DNA of 64,000 nucleotides from Spiribacter sp. 2438 (GTDB lineage: Bacteria > Pseudomonadota > Gammaproteobacteria > Nitrococcales > Nitrococcaceae), in NCBI RefSeq assembly GCF_009676705.1, contig NZ_CP046046.1:1697501-1761500 (forward strand), read 5' to 3'. A program made the position numbers and the translations under genes. Shown one piece after another: positions 27,561 to 36,520 of this stretch. Numbering within the stretch: position 1 is the stretch's first letter; every line of letters begins with the position of its first letter. The notes below the pieces were generated by a model, which saw only the letters and a list, made by a program, of their open reading frames with translations, was not told the DNA's origin and did no database searches.

Positions 27561-28673
27561 TCAGGTGCCCCCCTGGCCGACCACCCACTGCTGGCTGAAC
27601 CAGTAAAACCCCCCATCGCCATCGGGCATGGTGCAGGTGTAGCGGCTGCGACCCTCCGGCAGCGCCGCCTCACCCTGCACGGCGAACCGCACGCCGGGCT
27701 CCAGCCAGTCCACTTCGAGGACTTCACCCCGGTAGAAACACCCCATGGCGTGGGTGGCCAGCTGCTCGCCCTCAATGGTGAGGACCAGCCGGGGCGGCTC
27801 GGCATCGAGCCGAATCGGGTTGAGCGGTGACTGCGCGACCACCGGCAGAGCCCGGGTCGCCAGTCGCAGCGAGAATGACGCCGGGTCGCCATAGCGCTCG
27901 TTAATGGCGAAGCGGGGCAGTGCCAGCCGATTGGAGTGACGACCAATGGCGCCGGACTGCTGGCCGAAGGCCACATAGCCCAGCGCGTCCACCAGTGCCA
28001 TCAGGTCGGTGTCGTACTCGCCATAGGGGTAGGCGAGCAGCGGTGGATCCGAGTACACCGCATCACCCAGCATCGCCTCGAGACGAGCCTGGGCGCCCTG
28101 CAGATCCTCCGTGATGCGCTGGGACCAGGCGGCCTGATCCTCACCCTCGCGCCGCTCGAACAGCGGATCGTGGCTGGTGGAATGATTGGCGAATCGCACG
28201 CCGTCATCGGCCATGGCCTGCATGCGCTCCCAGGTCATGTAACCCTGGAAGCCTTCATCGTGGGGTTCCGTGTTCACGAACACGGTGTACGGCCAACCCC
28301 GCTCCTGCAGCAGCGGATGGGCAATTTCACCGACGCTCCGGTAGCCATCATCGAAGGTGATGGCCACCGCCCGGGCCGGGAGGGGCGCCTGCTCTTCCAC
28401 CGCCGCGATGACCTCGCCCAGCGGGACCACGGTGTAGTCGTTGTCGGCGATGTACTCCAGGTGCGCCCGGAACTGGTCTTCCGTCACCCGGGTGCTGACG
28501 TGGCCGTCGTCGCCCACGTGGTGATACATCAGCATCACCGCGTCACTGGCCGGCGGATCCGGCGGACGGGTGTCCGCCACCGTGCCAACGGCAACCGTCA
28601 GACCGGCCGCCACCAGCGCCGCCCGCGCCGCCACTCGGGCCCCGGAGCTAGAAGTCGAGGCGAATGCCACCAT
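27561..28673 (-). CDS. secreted polysaccharide deacetylase (NodB fold) with a C-terminal Cys-pair domain
   Basis: 370 residues: N-terminal signal or anchor (about residues 12-35), then a CE4/NodB domain with VMLMYHHVG, the catalytic ITFDDGYRS, ANHSTSHDPLF (metal His pair) and LLAYPYGEYD. Residues beyond about 270 form an extra beta-rich domain with two cysteines (MGCFYRGE and RYTCTMPD) and the ending GGFYWFSQQW, which I do not recognise. Such enzymes N-deacetylate cell-wall or exopolysaccharide sugars; the substrate is unknown. The ATG at 28673 overlaps the YfaZ gene by 26 bases and has upstream GAGG/GGGG. Confidence 0.85.
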   Translation of the reverse strand: MVAFASTSSSGARVAARAALVAAGLTVAVGTVADTRPPDPPASDAVMLMYHHVGDDGHVSTRVTEDQFRAHLEYIADNDYTVVPLGEVIAAVEEQAPLPARAVAITFDDGYRSVGEIAHPLLQERGWPYTVFVNTEPHDEGFQGYMTWERMQAMADDGVRFANHSTSHDPLFERREGEDQAAWSQRITEDLQGAQARLEAMLGDAVYSDPPLLAYPYGEYDTDLMALVDALGYVAFGQQSGAIGRHSNRLALPRFAINERYGDPASFSLRLATRALPVVAQSPLNPIRLDAEPPRLVLTIEGEQLATHAMGCFYRGEVLEVDWLEPGVRFAVQGEAALPEGRSRYTCTMPDGDGGFYWFSQQWVVGQGGT

Positions 28674-29211
28674 AAACCCCGTCCTCGAAGGTGCGGTCGC
28701 TGGCGCCATCAAAACTCAGCTCGACATGGCGGTAGCCCAGGTAGATCCGGGCGTCTTCCAGCACTTTGAACTCACCCTGCACGGCATAGCTCTGGTAACC
28801 ATCGATGTCACTGGTGGACGTCACCGAGGGCGCAAAATACAGCGAGGCCCCGACGGCGGCACGGTTGTACTGGGGCAGCGTCCAGTTGAGCTTGCCGCCG
28901 ATGGCCAGCGAGAAGCCCGTGGCATCGCGGACATCGTCATCGGCGTAGACCAGTTTGCCCCCCAGGCCCAGCAACAGGGCGTCGCGACCGGGCTCCGGCT
29001 GGTCGACCAGGTGCATCTGGGCTTCGAGCAGATGGCCGTCATCGTCGTGGTAGAGCAGCCCGGCGCCCGCTTCCAGGCCCTCCGGCGGCAGCTCGCGAAT
29101 GTAGGTGACGCCGAAGGCATCGCTGCTCAGGTTGAGGTCGAGGGTGTCAGCGGCGGCCGGCAGCGCCAGCGCCATGACCGCCAGCCCGGCCAGCGTGGTT
29201 CGAAATTGCAT
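28648..29211 (-). CDS. YfaZ-like outer membrane beta-barrel protein
   Basis: 187 residues: signal peptide (1-21, ending PAAA-DTL), then alternating amphipathic strands with LDLNLSSDAFGVTYIRELPP, GGKLVYADDDVRDATGFSLAIGG, and the C-terminal GVYGGIRLDF ending in an aromatic residue as outer-membrane barrels do. It resembles the YfaZ family, whose function is unknown. It heads the YfaZ-deacetylase-cpdA run and diverges from the FAD oxidase gene across 86 bases. Confidence 0.78.
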   Translation of the reverse strand: MQFRTTLAGLAVMALALPAAADTLDLNLSSDAFGVTYIRELPPEGLEAGAGLLYHDDDGHLLEAQMHLVDQPEPGRDALLLGLGGKLVYADDDVRDATGFSLAIGGKLNWTLPQYNRAAVGASLYFAPSVTSTSDIDGYQSYAVQGEFKVLEDARIYLGYRHVELSFDGASDRTFEDGVYGGIRLDF

Positions 29212-29297
29212 GATGATCCCCCAAACGGTTGTCCATTCCAGCGCTGATCATACACCGGGGCACGGCGCCGGTTGAAAGATATGCGACCATTCGGGGT

Positions 29298-30713
29298 ATG
29301 AGCGTATTCGACTCGCTAATCCACCGCCTCGGCGCTGATGAGGTGATCGCGCCCGGCCCGGCGATGCAGCCGTATCTGCGGGAGCAGCGGGGCCTTTTTG
29401 CGGACCGGTCGGTGGTGGCGGTATTGCGCCCCGTGGACACCGCCGGCGCGGCTCGGGCGGTGGCGGCCTGCGCCGAACTGGGGCTGACCGTGGTCCCCCA
29501 GGGCGGCAACACCGGCCTGTGTGGCGGCGCTGCCGGGCGGGGGGAAGCGGACACGGTGGTGCTGTCTCTGGAGCGGCTCAACCGGATCCGGGACATTCAG
29601 GCGGATGACTTCAGCATCACCGTGGAGGCGGGCTGCACCCTGGCTGCCGTACAGGCGGCAGCCGCCTCGGTGGACCGGTTGTTTCCCCTGAGCTATGCCG
29701 CCGAGGCGGAGTGCCAGATCGGCGGCAACCTCGCCACCAACGCCGGTGGCATGAATGTGCTCCGCTACGGCAATGCCCGGGACCTGACGCTGGGGCTGGA
29801 GGTGGTGTTGGCCGATGGTCGGGTGTGGGACGGCCTGCGCAGCCTGCGAAAAGACAATAGCGGTTATGACCTGCGGGATCTGTTTATCGGCGCCGAAGGC
29901 ACCCTGGGCCTGATTACCGCCGCCACCCTGAAGCTGTTCCCGCCGGTTCGGGAGCGGGCGACGGCCATCGTCGGGCTGGCCACGGCCGAGGCCGCCGTGG
30001 CGCTTTTCGGACACCTGCGCACCGAGAGCGGCGACACGGTCACCAGCTGCGAGCTGATGGGACGGCGCCCCCTGGAATACACCCTCCGCTACGCGACCGA
30101 CTGCCATGATCCGCTACCGGCGCCCCACCCCTGGTATCTGCTGGTAGAGCTCACCAGCAGCGCAGCCGATGCCCAGCTGCCCCGTCGCCTGGAAGCGGCG
30201 CTGGCGGCCAGCCACGGCGCCGGAAGCGATTATCGCATTGCCCGGGGGCCGGATGAGGCGGCGGACTTCTGGCGGCTGCGCAACAGCATACCCGGGGCAC
30301 AAAAAGGCGCCGGCGCCAGCATCAAGAACGACATTTCGGTGCCCACGGTGGCCATGCCCGCCTTTCTGACGGAGGCCAGCACCGCGGTGGAGGCCGCCTG
30401 CCCCGGGGTGCGGGTCTGCGCCTTCGGGCATCTGGGGGACGGCAACGTCCACTTCAATCTCACCCGCCCGGAGGCCATGAATGACGAGGACTTCCTGCCG
30501 CAGTGGGGCGCTCTCACCCGGGTGGTCAATGACCGGGTGGCAGCCTACCGCGGCTCATTCGCCGCGGAACACGGGGTGGGGCAGCTCAAACCGGATGAGG
30601 TGGGGCGGCTCAAGGATCCGGTGGAGCAGGATTTGATGCGGGCCCTCAAGCAGGCGCTGGATCCGGACAATCGCCTTAACCCCGGCAAACTGGTGCCGCC
30701 TGGCGGCGGCTAG
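29298..30713 (+). CDS. FAD-linked 2-hydroxyacid dehydrogenase/oxidase
   Basis: 471 residues: VAO-type FAD domain with VPQGGNTGLCGGA and GGNLATNAGGMNVLRYGNARDLTLGLEVVLADG, then the FAD-oxidase C domain with FGHLGDGNVHFNLT and AAEHGVGQLK. The layout matches D-2-hydroxyglutarate/D-lactate dehydrogenases and GlcD-like proteins; the exact substrate cannot be read from sequence. The ATG at 29298 follows CGGGGT. It converges with the small membrane-protein gene with a 4-base tail overlap. No Fe-S or electron-transfer partner lies beside it. Confidence 0.87.
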   Translation: MSVFDSLIHRLGADEVIAPGPAMQPYLREQRGLFADRSVVAVLRPVDTAGAARAVAACAELGLTVVPQGGNTGLCGGAAGRGEADTVVLSLERLNRIRDIQADDFSITVEAGCTLAAVQAAAASVDRLFPLSYAAEAECQIGGNLATNAGGMNVLRYGNARDLTLGLEVVLADGRVWDGLRSLRKDNSGYDLRDLFIGAEGTLGLITAATLKLFPPVRERATAIVGLATAEAAVALFGHLRTESGDTVTSCELMGRRPLEYTLRYATDCHDPLPAPHPWYLLVELTSSAADAQLPRRLEAALAASHGAGSDYRIARGPDEAADFWRLRNSIPGAQKGAGASIKNDISVPTVAMPAFLTEASTAVEAACPGVRVCAFGHLGDGNVHFNLTRPEAMNDEDFLPQWGALTRVVNDRVAAYRGSFAAEHGVGQLKPDEVGRLKDPVEQDLMRALKQALDPDNRLNPGKLVPPGGG

Positions 30714-30943
30714 TCCACCCCGCGGCGGCGCAGCAGGTAGGCGGTGTAGAAACTTGCCACCGCCGGCGCAAAGGTGATCAGAATCGCGATCCAGACCCAG
30801 GCATTGCCGGGATCCAGCAATGCCATTACCCCGCGGGTGCCGGCGGTCATGTAAAGAGCGCCGGTCCCGATGACGACCACGTTGATCGCCACCGCCAGAA
30901 AGATCCAGCCCAGCTTGCGCTGAGCGGCCACCATGCTGGTCAC
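30710..30943 (-). CDS. small two-helix membrane protein, unknown function
   Basis: 77 residues with two transmembrane helices (about 12-32 and 48-69) and a basic C-terminus (LLRRRGVD). No family recognised. The GTG start overlaps the stop of the MetF-like gene (GTGA); an ATG three codons later is also possible. The overlap indicates coupled translation with the MetF-like protein, so a shared role is plausible but undefined. Confidence 0.65.
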   Translation of the reverse strand: MTSMVAAQRKLGWIFLAVAINVVVIGTGALYMTAGTRGVMALLDPGNAWVWIAILITFAPAVASFYTAYLLRRRGVD

Positions 30944-31842
30944 GCCCTCGCCTCCCCGGGCGCGTCGGCCCGTTCCGCCAAATCCCCCAGCAACCCCACC
31001 GTTACTGCCGGGGGGATCGCTCCGATAGGGGCCAGATTAACACCCAGGGCGGGCCGCTGCCGCTCCTGGCGGTGCTGATGCGCGGTGATCCGATCCCAGG
31101 TGTTGCGTATCTGCTGAAGGGAACGGGCGGGCACCTCGGCCTCGTTCTCGGTGAGCCAGGCTTCAAGGGCATCCGGCACATTCACACCCAGCCAGAGCAG
31201 AAAGCGCAGGTTGCGCGCCCGCCGTATCGGGCAAAAAGCCAGCAACAACTCCGCCGGCGCCGCGTTCTGTTCATGCAGCTCATCCAGCAGCGCGGTGAAG
31301 TCATCCGCCTCGTAGAGAATCTGGGTGGTAAAGAAATCCGCGCCGGCGGCTACCTTGTCACCCATGCGGGCGGCTTCGTCCGTTCGCGAGGGAATGCAGA
31401 TGTTGCCGATCCGAAGCCCCGGAATCGCGGCCTCGTCCCGCACCCGCTGGTTGGCCTCGGTGACCGATGGCCCGGGATAACGAACGCCAGCCCGGCCGCC
31501 GCCCACCAGCACGAACTGCCGGATGCCGTACTCCTCCCAGGTCTGCCGGCACCAGTCCAGCAGACGCGCGGCGGGCTCATGCACCACCACGTGGTTGATC
31601 ATGCATTCGATGCCCAGCCGCTCCCGGATCATCCAGGCGAGATCCCGGGGCGCCACCCGGGGGGCGAATGGCTGCCGGCGCTCGCCCTTGCTGCTGCGGG
31701 CCGGCTCCTCGTGGATTTCGGGGACATTGACCCCGTCCAGCGGCCACTCGGCATGCACCCGAGCCACCTTGTCCATCACCGCCTCGATCGCTTCATCACC
31801 GCGATGGAGCTCCGGGGGCACAGCCTCGAGAATGGTTTTCAC
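30940..31842 (-). CDS. methylenetetrahydrofolate reductase-like flavoprotein
   Basis: 300 residues with the general pattern of the MetF TIM barrel: an opening AVPPEL, INHVVVHEPAARLLDWC, VLVGGGRAGVRYPGPSVTEAN, IGNICIPSRTDEAARMGDKVAAGADFFTTQILYEADDFTALL, which resembles the folate/FAD region. It lacks the usual EFFPPK N-terminus of E. coli MetF, so it is a divergent member, perhaps like the mycobacterial non-canonical enzymes. It may act on another C1-folate reaction. The GTG at 31842 follows AGGA by 8 bases. It is coupled to the downstream small membrane protein. Confidence 0.6.
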   Translation of the reverse strand: MKTILEAVPPELHRGDEAIEAVMDKVARVHAEWPLDGVNVPEIHEEPARSSKGERRQPFAPRVAPRDLAWMIRERLGIECMINHVVVHEPAARLLDWCRQTWEEYGIRQFVLVGGGRAGVRYPGPSVTEANQRVRDEAAIPGLRIGNICIPSRTDEAARMGDKVAAGADFFTTQILYEADDFTALLDELHEQNAAPAELLLAFCPIRRARNLRFLLWLGVNVPDALEAWLTENEAEVPARSLQQIRNTWDRITAHQHRQERQRPALGVNLAPIGAIPPAVTVGLLGDLAERADAPGEARA

Positions 31843-31973
31843 AATGGTTTCCTGTTTCAGTCAAAGCGACAAACGATCCACCAGTTTCTGATCCCCCCGT
31901 GAAAGCGTCAAGTCACCCCCAATCCCGGGGCCGGAGGATGTTAATCTCCGATTTCCAACAAGGAGGCCCTGTC

Positions 31974-32555
31974 ATGAAACGCTTTATCGCTGCCGCTCTG
32001 ATGCTGGGAGCGCTGGTGGTGCTCGCCGGCTGCGCCCAGTCCACCCAGGAGCTGCGCCTGTCCCCCGCCGCCCCGTCCACCGGACCCTTGATCGGCAACG
32101 GCCAGAGCCTCGCTTTCGAGGTAGTGGATGGCCGGGACAACACCGACCTGGGTCGCCAGGAAAATATTGATGGCGAAACCATCCGCATCCAGTCGGACAA
32201 GGACATCGCCTACGCCGTCCAGTTGGCGGCGGCGGAAGCCCTGCGCGGCTACGACTTTCAGCCCACCCTCTGGGACGGCGGCCGTGAACCCCGGCTGCGG
32301 ATTCGCATCGAGGAGCTGGACCACCAGGTGACCGCCGGCGTGCCATTCCAGCTGGAGACCCGTATCGGCCTCGAAGCCACGGCCTGGCGGGGAGGCGAGC
32401 GTTATCGCACCCGAGCACGAACCACGCTGACTGACCAGCGGGCGCTGCCGCCCCGGGAGGGCACCAACACCGAGGTGATTGACGAAGCCATCACCCGGGC
32501 ACTGGGGGAATTGCTGAACCGGGAGCTGGCCAACTTCCTCGCCGGGCGGAACTAG
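31974..32555 (+). CDS. YajG-family lipoprotein
   Basis: 193 residues: lipoprotein signal with lipobox LAGC (Cys21), then a domain with LRLSPAAPSTGPLIGNGQSLAFEVVDGRDNTDLG, IQSDKDIAYAVQLAAAEALRGYDFQP and LRIRIEELDHQ, typical of the YajG/DUF799-like envelope lipoproteins. AGGAGG precedes the ATG. Function unknown; in E. coli yajG neighbours ampG, not otsB. Here otsB starts 5 bases downstream, so it probably heads the trehalose operon. Confidence 0.83.
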   Translation: MKRFIAAALMLGALVVLAGCAQSTQELRLSPAAPSTGPLIGNGQSLAFEVVDGRDNTDLGRQENIDGETIRIQSDKDIAYAVQLAAAEALRGYDFQPTLWDGGREPRLRIRIEELDHQVTAGVPFQLETRIGLEATAWRGGERYRTRARTTLTDQRALPPREGTNTEVIDEAITRALGELLNRELANFLAGRN

Positions 32556-32560
32556 CGTTC

Positions 32561-33334
32561 ATGGCACTATCCGAGCTGCCGACACCGCGATCGGACTGGG
32601 CGCTTTTTCTGGATTTCGACGGCACCCTGGTGGAGATCGCCGAGCACCCGGATGCCGTGCGGGTGCCGGATTATCTGCCCGAGCTCCTGACACAGCTGGT
32701 GCAGCGCCTCAATGGCGCGGTGGCCATCGTGTCCGGTCGCGACCTGGCCGGTCTTGACCGGTTGCTGAACGGCGCCCTGCCCGCCATGGCCGGCGTACAC
32801 GGTCTGGAGCGCCGCGATGACCGGGGTCGCATCTATCGGCCGGTGGACTGCACCGCCGGCTTTGCCGATGCCCGTGCCGCGCTGCAGCGGTTCGTCGACA
32901 CCCACCCCGGCACCCTGTTGGAGGACAAGGGCAACGCCCTGACCCTGCACTTCCGCGGCGCGCCCGGTCTGGCGGCGGAGGCCGAATCGCTGCTGCAGAC
33001 CCAGTGCCAGGCCCTGGGCGAGGACTTCCACCTGCAGCGGGGCAAGCAGGTCCTGGAGCTCAAGCCCGCCGCTCACCACAAGGGCACCGTGGTGGAGACA
33101 TTCATGACAGAGCCACCCTTCGCCGGCCGGCGGCCGGTCTTTCTGGGGGATGACGTCACCGATGAGGACGCCTTCTCAGCGGTCAACCGTCTGGGCGGTT
33201 ACAGCATTCGCGTCGGCCACGGCGATCACTCCACCGTGGCGCACCATCAGGTTGACTCCGTGGAAGCGGCCCTGGACTGGCTCGGCCAGATCGCCCGGGC
33301 GCTGGCGCCGGTGGCAGGGGCTCGAGGGTGCTAG
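32561..33334 (+). CDS. otsB: trehalose-6-phosphate phosphatase
   Basis: Removes phosphate from trehalose-6-phosphate, the second step of OtsA/OtsB trehalose synthesis. The 257-residue HAD enzyme has nucleophile motif FLDFDGTLVEIAEHP, VSGRDLAGLDRLL, the cap segment GVHGLERRDDRGR, and FLGDDVTDEDAFSAVNRLGGYSIRVG. Trehalose is a compatible solute, consistent with the betaine genes at 38-42 kb. It lies between the YajG lipoprotein and the GH15 gene with short gaps. Confidence 0.95.
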   Translation: MALSELPTPRSDWALFLDFDGTLVEIAEHPDAVRVPDYLPELLTQLVQRLNGAVAIVSGRDLAGLDRLLNGALPAMAGVHGLERRDDRGRIYRPVDCTAGFADARAALQRFVDTHPGTLLEDKGNALTLHFRGAPGLAAEAESLLQTQCQALGEDFHLQRGKQVLELKPAAHHKGTVVETFMTEPPFAGRRPVFLGDDVTDEDAFSAVNRLGGYSIRVGHGDHSTVAHHQVDSVEAALDWLGQIARALAPVAGARGC

Positions 33335-33343
33335 ACTCTGGGC

Positions 33344-35131
33344 ATGGACGCCGACACTGCCAACCTTGAACTGGGGGTCATCGGTAACTGCCAGATTGCC
33401 GGACTGATCGACGCCCAAGGTTCTCTGATCTGGGCCTGCATCCCGCGTTTCGATGCCGAGCCCGCCTTTTCGCGATTGGTGGATACCCGCGATCACGGCC
33501 ACTTCAGCATCAAACTGCAGGATCAGTGCGACGCCACCCAGAGTTACCGGCACAACACCGCGGTGCTCTGCACCGAACTGACTGACCGCTCCGGCGGCGT
33601 ACTGCGCATCACCGACTTCTGTCCCCGCTTCCGCCAGTACGGGCGGTACTACCGCCCGGTGATGATCATCCGTCGGGTCGAAGTGGTTCGCGGCAATCCG
33701 GTGATCCGCACCCGACTGCGGCCTTCAATGGGCTGGGATGGGGGCCGGCCCGCCACCACCCGCGGCAGCAACCATGTTCGCTTCATGCGCCGGGACCAAG
33801 TGCTTCGGGTGACCACCGATGCGCCGCTGACCCACGTACTCGACGAAACTCCCTTCATGGTGGATGGCACCCTGACCTTCGTGCTGGGCCCCGATGAGAG
33901 CGTCAAGGAATCCGTGGATGCCATGGGCCGACGCTTCCTGGAACTCACCGAGACTTACTGGCGGGAATGGACGCGCTCCCTGGCCATCCCTTTCGAATGG
34001 CAGCGGGAAGTGATTCGGGCGGCCATTACCCTCAAGCTCTCCGCCTACGAAGACACCGGCGCGGTCATCGCCGCCTTCACCACTTCGATTCCGGAAGCCG
34101 CCGGCACCCAGCGCAACTGGGACTATCGCTACTGCTGGCTGCGGGATGCGTTTTTCACCGTGCACGCCCTCAATCGGCTGGGTGCCACCCGCACCATGGA
34201 AGGCTTCCTGCGCTACATCATCAATCTGGTGGCGGCGGGCGGCGAGCCATCCCTGCAACCCCTTTACGGCATCGGCGGCGAGCGTCGCATCGACGAAGAA
34301 ACCGCCGATGCGCTGGCCGGCTATCGGGGCATGGGGCCGGTGCGGGTCGGCAATGCCGCCTACCACCAGCAACAACATGATGTGTACGGCACCGTGGTGC
34401 TGGCCGCCACCCAGGCCTTTTTTGACGAACGACTGGAGCGCCCCGGCGACCGCAGCCTCTACCATCGGCTCTGTGCCCTGGGCGAGCAGGCCGCCCGGCT
34501 CTATGACCAACCGGACGCCGGCATCTGGGAGTACCGCGGCCGCGCCCGGGTTCACACCTATTCCGCGATGATGTGCTGGGCGGCCTGTGACCGGCTGCGG
34601 CGGATCGCCGATCGACTGGGACTGGATGCCGAGGCACGACGCTGGAAAAAACAGGCGGCCACCATGCACCAGCGCATTACCGCCGAAGCCTGGAACGAAG
34701 AGCGCAGCGCCTTCACCGAGACCTTCGGCGGCGACACCATGGATGCCAGCCTGCTGCTGATGCATGAGCTCGGATTCCTGACCGCCGATGATCCCCGTTT
34801 CGTCAGCACCGTCGAGGCCATTGAGCAGGACCTCCGGCGGGGCGATCATCTGTTCCGATACGCCGCCGAGGATGATTTCGGCTATCCGGAAAACGCCTTC
34901 AACATCTGCACCTTCTGGTTCGTGGACGCGCTGCACGCCATTGGCCGCGGCGACGAAGCCCGACAGATCTTCTGCAAGATGCTGGAACACCGCACCCGAC
35001 TGGGGCTGCTCTCCGAAGACCTGGATCCCCACACCGGCGAGCTCTGGGGCAACTTCCCGCAGACCTACAGCATGGTGGGGCTGATCAATGCCGCCATGCA
35101 CCTGAGCCGACCCTGGGAGGAAGCCCTGTGA
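33344..35131 (+). CDS. glycoside hydrolase family 15 protein (glucoamylase/trehalase-like)
   Basis: 595 residues without a signal peptide, hence cytoplasmic. The N-terminal beta-sandwich (LGVIGNCQIAGLIDAQGSLIWACIPRFDAEPAFSRLVD) precedes an alpha/alpha barrel with NWDYRYCWLRDAFFTVHALNRLG, which holds the general acid region, and LLSEDLDPHTGELWGNFPQTYSMVGLINAAM near the base. GH15 contains glucoamylases and trehalases. The otsB-GH15-otsA order is common in proteobacteria, and hydrolysis of trehalose or a related glucan is the likely job. The ending overlaps the otsA start (GTGA). Confidence 0.9.
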   Translation: MDADTANLELGVIGNCQIAGLIDAQGSLIWACIPRFDAEPAFSRLVDTRDHGHFSIKLQDQCDATQSYRHNTAVLCTELTDRSGGVLRITDFCPRFRQYGRYYRPVMIIRRVEVVRGNPVIRTRLRPSMGWDGGRPATTRGSNHVRFMRRDQVLRVTTDAPLTHVLDETPFMVDGTLTFVLGPDESVKESVDAMGRRFLELTETYWREWTRSLAIPFEWQREVIRAAITLKLSAYEDTGAVIAAFTTSIPEAAGTQRNWDYRYCWLRDAFFTVHALNRLGATRTMEGFLRYIINLVAAGGEPSLQPLYGIGGERRIDEETADALAGYRGMGPVRVGNAAYHQQQHDVYGTVVLAATQAFFDERLERPGDRSLYHRLCALGEQAARLYDQPDAGIWEYRGRARVHTYSAMMCWAACDRLRRIADRLGLDAEARRWKKQAATMHQRITAEAWNEERSAFTETFGGDTMDASLLLMHELGFLTADDPRFVSTVEAIEQDLRRGDHLFRYAAEDDFGYPENAFNICTFWFVDALHAIGRGDEARQIFCKMLEHRTRLGLLSEDLDPHTGELWGNFPQTYSMVGLINAAMHLSRPWEEAL

Positions 35132-36504
35132 GCCGGCTGGTGGTGGCGTCCAACCGGGTACCCAACCCGCGGGGCTCGCAGCCCCAGGCCGGCGGCCTGG
35201 CGGTGGCCCTGTCCGGCGCGCTGCGGCGCAATGGCGGCCTGTGGTTCGGCTGGAACGGACAGCTCAGTCAGACCGCGGTGAGCCGGCCACGCATGGATCA
35301 GGCGGAGGGCATCGATTACGCCACCCTGCCGTTGTCCAAGGACGACTACGACGACTTCTACCTGGGTTATTCCAATGCGGTGATCTGGCCGGTGTTCCAT
35401 TTCAACCTGGGCGCCATGAGCTACGAACGCCGCTACAGCGAGGCCTATGCCCGGGTGAACGACCTGTTCGCCGATGCGCTGGCCCCGCTGGTGGAGCCCG
35501 ACGATGTCATTTGGGTACACGACTATCACCTGATGCCCATGGCCCGTGAGCTACGGGAGCGGGGGGTCCGCCAGCGAATCGGATTTTTTCTGCACATTCC
35601 CTTTCCCGACTACGACGTGCTGCGGGCCATGCCGGGTCATCGCCGGCTGCTGGAAGATCTGTGCCGCTATGACCTGTTGGGTTTTCAGACCGAGAACGAC
35701 CGCCACGCCTTTGAGGAGTCCGCCAGCCGGGCTGTCGGCGCCCTGGTGGAAACCTCGGGGGTGGTGCGTCACCGCAACCGCCGCCTGCGCACCGGCGTCT
35801 ACCCCGTCGGCGTGGACGTGGACGAACTGGCGGATCTCTCCCGCCGGACGCTGACCGCACCGCGGGTGCGGCGGCTCCTGGACGGCCTCGGGGAGCGGGA
35901 TCTGGTGGTGGGGGTCGACCGGCTGGACTATTCCAAAGGCCTGGAGCAGCGCCTGCGCGCCGTGGAAGCGCTGCTTCAGGACTATCCCCACCGACGGGGC
36001 CACACGGTGATGATGCAGATTGCCAGCCCCTCGCGCAGTTCCATCAGCGAGTACGCCGACCTGCGTCAGCGCCTGGAGGGGCTCGCCGGCCACATCAACG
36101 GCAGCTACGGAGATCTGGACTGGGCGCCCATCCATTACCTCAATCGCACCTTCGCCCGTGGCTCGCTGATGGGCCTGTACCGGGCCGCCCGGGTGGGGCT
36201 GGTGACCCCGTTGCGGGATGGCATGAACCTGGTGGCCAAGGAATTCGTGACCAGTCAGGACCCGGACAATCCGGGGGTGCTGGTGCTGTCGGAACTGGCC
36301 GGTGCGGCGGCGGAGCTGGAAGACGCCATTCTGGTGAACCCCTACGATGTGGATGCCATCGCCGCCGCCATCAATGCCGCTCTGGCCATGCCGCTGCCCG
36401 AGCGCCGGCGCCGTCACCAGCGGATGATGAATCGACTGCGCGAGAACGCCATCGACGTCTGGGAAAAGCGCTTCCTGGACGACCTCCACTGGCACATCGC
36501 CTGA
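35128..36504 (+). CDS. otsA: alpha,alpha-trehalose-phosphate synthase (UDP/GDP-glucose)
   Basis: GT20 glycosyltransferase joining a nucleotide glucose to glucose-6-phosphate. The 458-residue protein has LVVASNRVP, WFGWNG, VIWVHDYHLMPMARELR, GFFLHIPFPDYDVLR, VGVDRLDYSKGLEQRLRA, and the nucleotide-binding TPLRDGMNLVAKEFV. The GTG start is inside the GH15 stop codon. dinB begins 16 bases after the stop, perhaps by read-through. With otsB this completes trehalose synthesis. Confidence 0.95.
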   Translation: MSRLVVASNRVPNPRGSQPQAGGLAVALSGALRRNGGLWFGWNGQLSQTAVSRPRMDQAEGIDYATLPLSKDDYDDFYLGYSNAVIWPVFHFNLGAMSYERRYSEAYARVNDLFADALAPLVEPDDVIWVHDYHLMPMARELRERGVRQRIGFFLHIPFPDYDVLRAMPGHRRLLEDLCRYDLLGFQTENDRHAFEESASRAVGALVETSGVVRHRNRRLRTGVYPVGVDVDELADLSRRTLTAPRVRRLLDGLGERDLVVGVDRLDYSKGLEQRLRAVEALLQDYPHRRGHTVMMQIASPSRSSISEYADLRQRLEGLAGHINGSYGDLDWAPIHYLNRTFARGSLMGLYRAARVGLVTPLRDGMNLVAKEFVTSQDPDNPGVLVLSELAGAAAELEDAILVNPYDVDAIAAAINAALAMPLPERRRRHQRMMNRLRENAIDVWEKRFLDDLHWHIA

Positions 36505-36520
36505 CCGGCGGGCCGTCACC

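Noticed and set aside
36485-36520. LexA box upstream of dinB
   Set aside because: No CTGT-N8-ACAG motif was found in the gap or the end of otsA.
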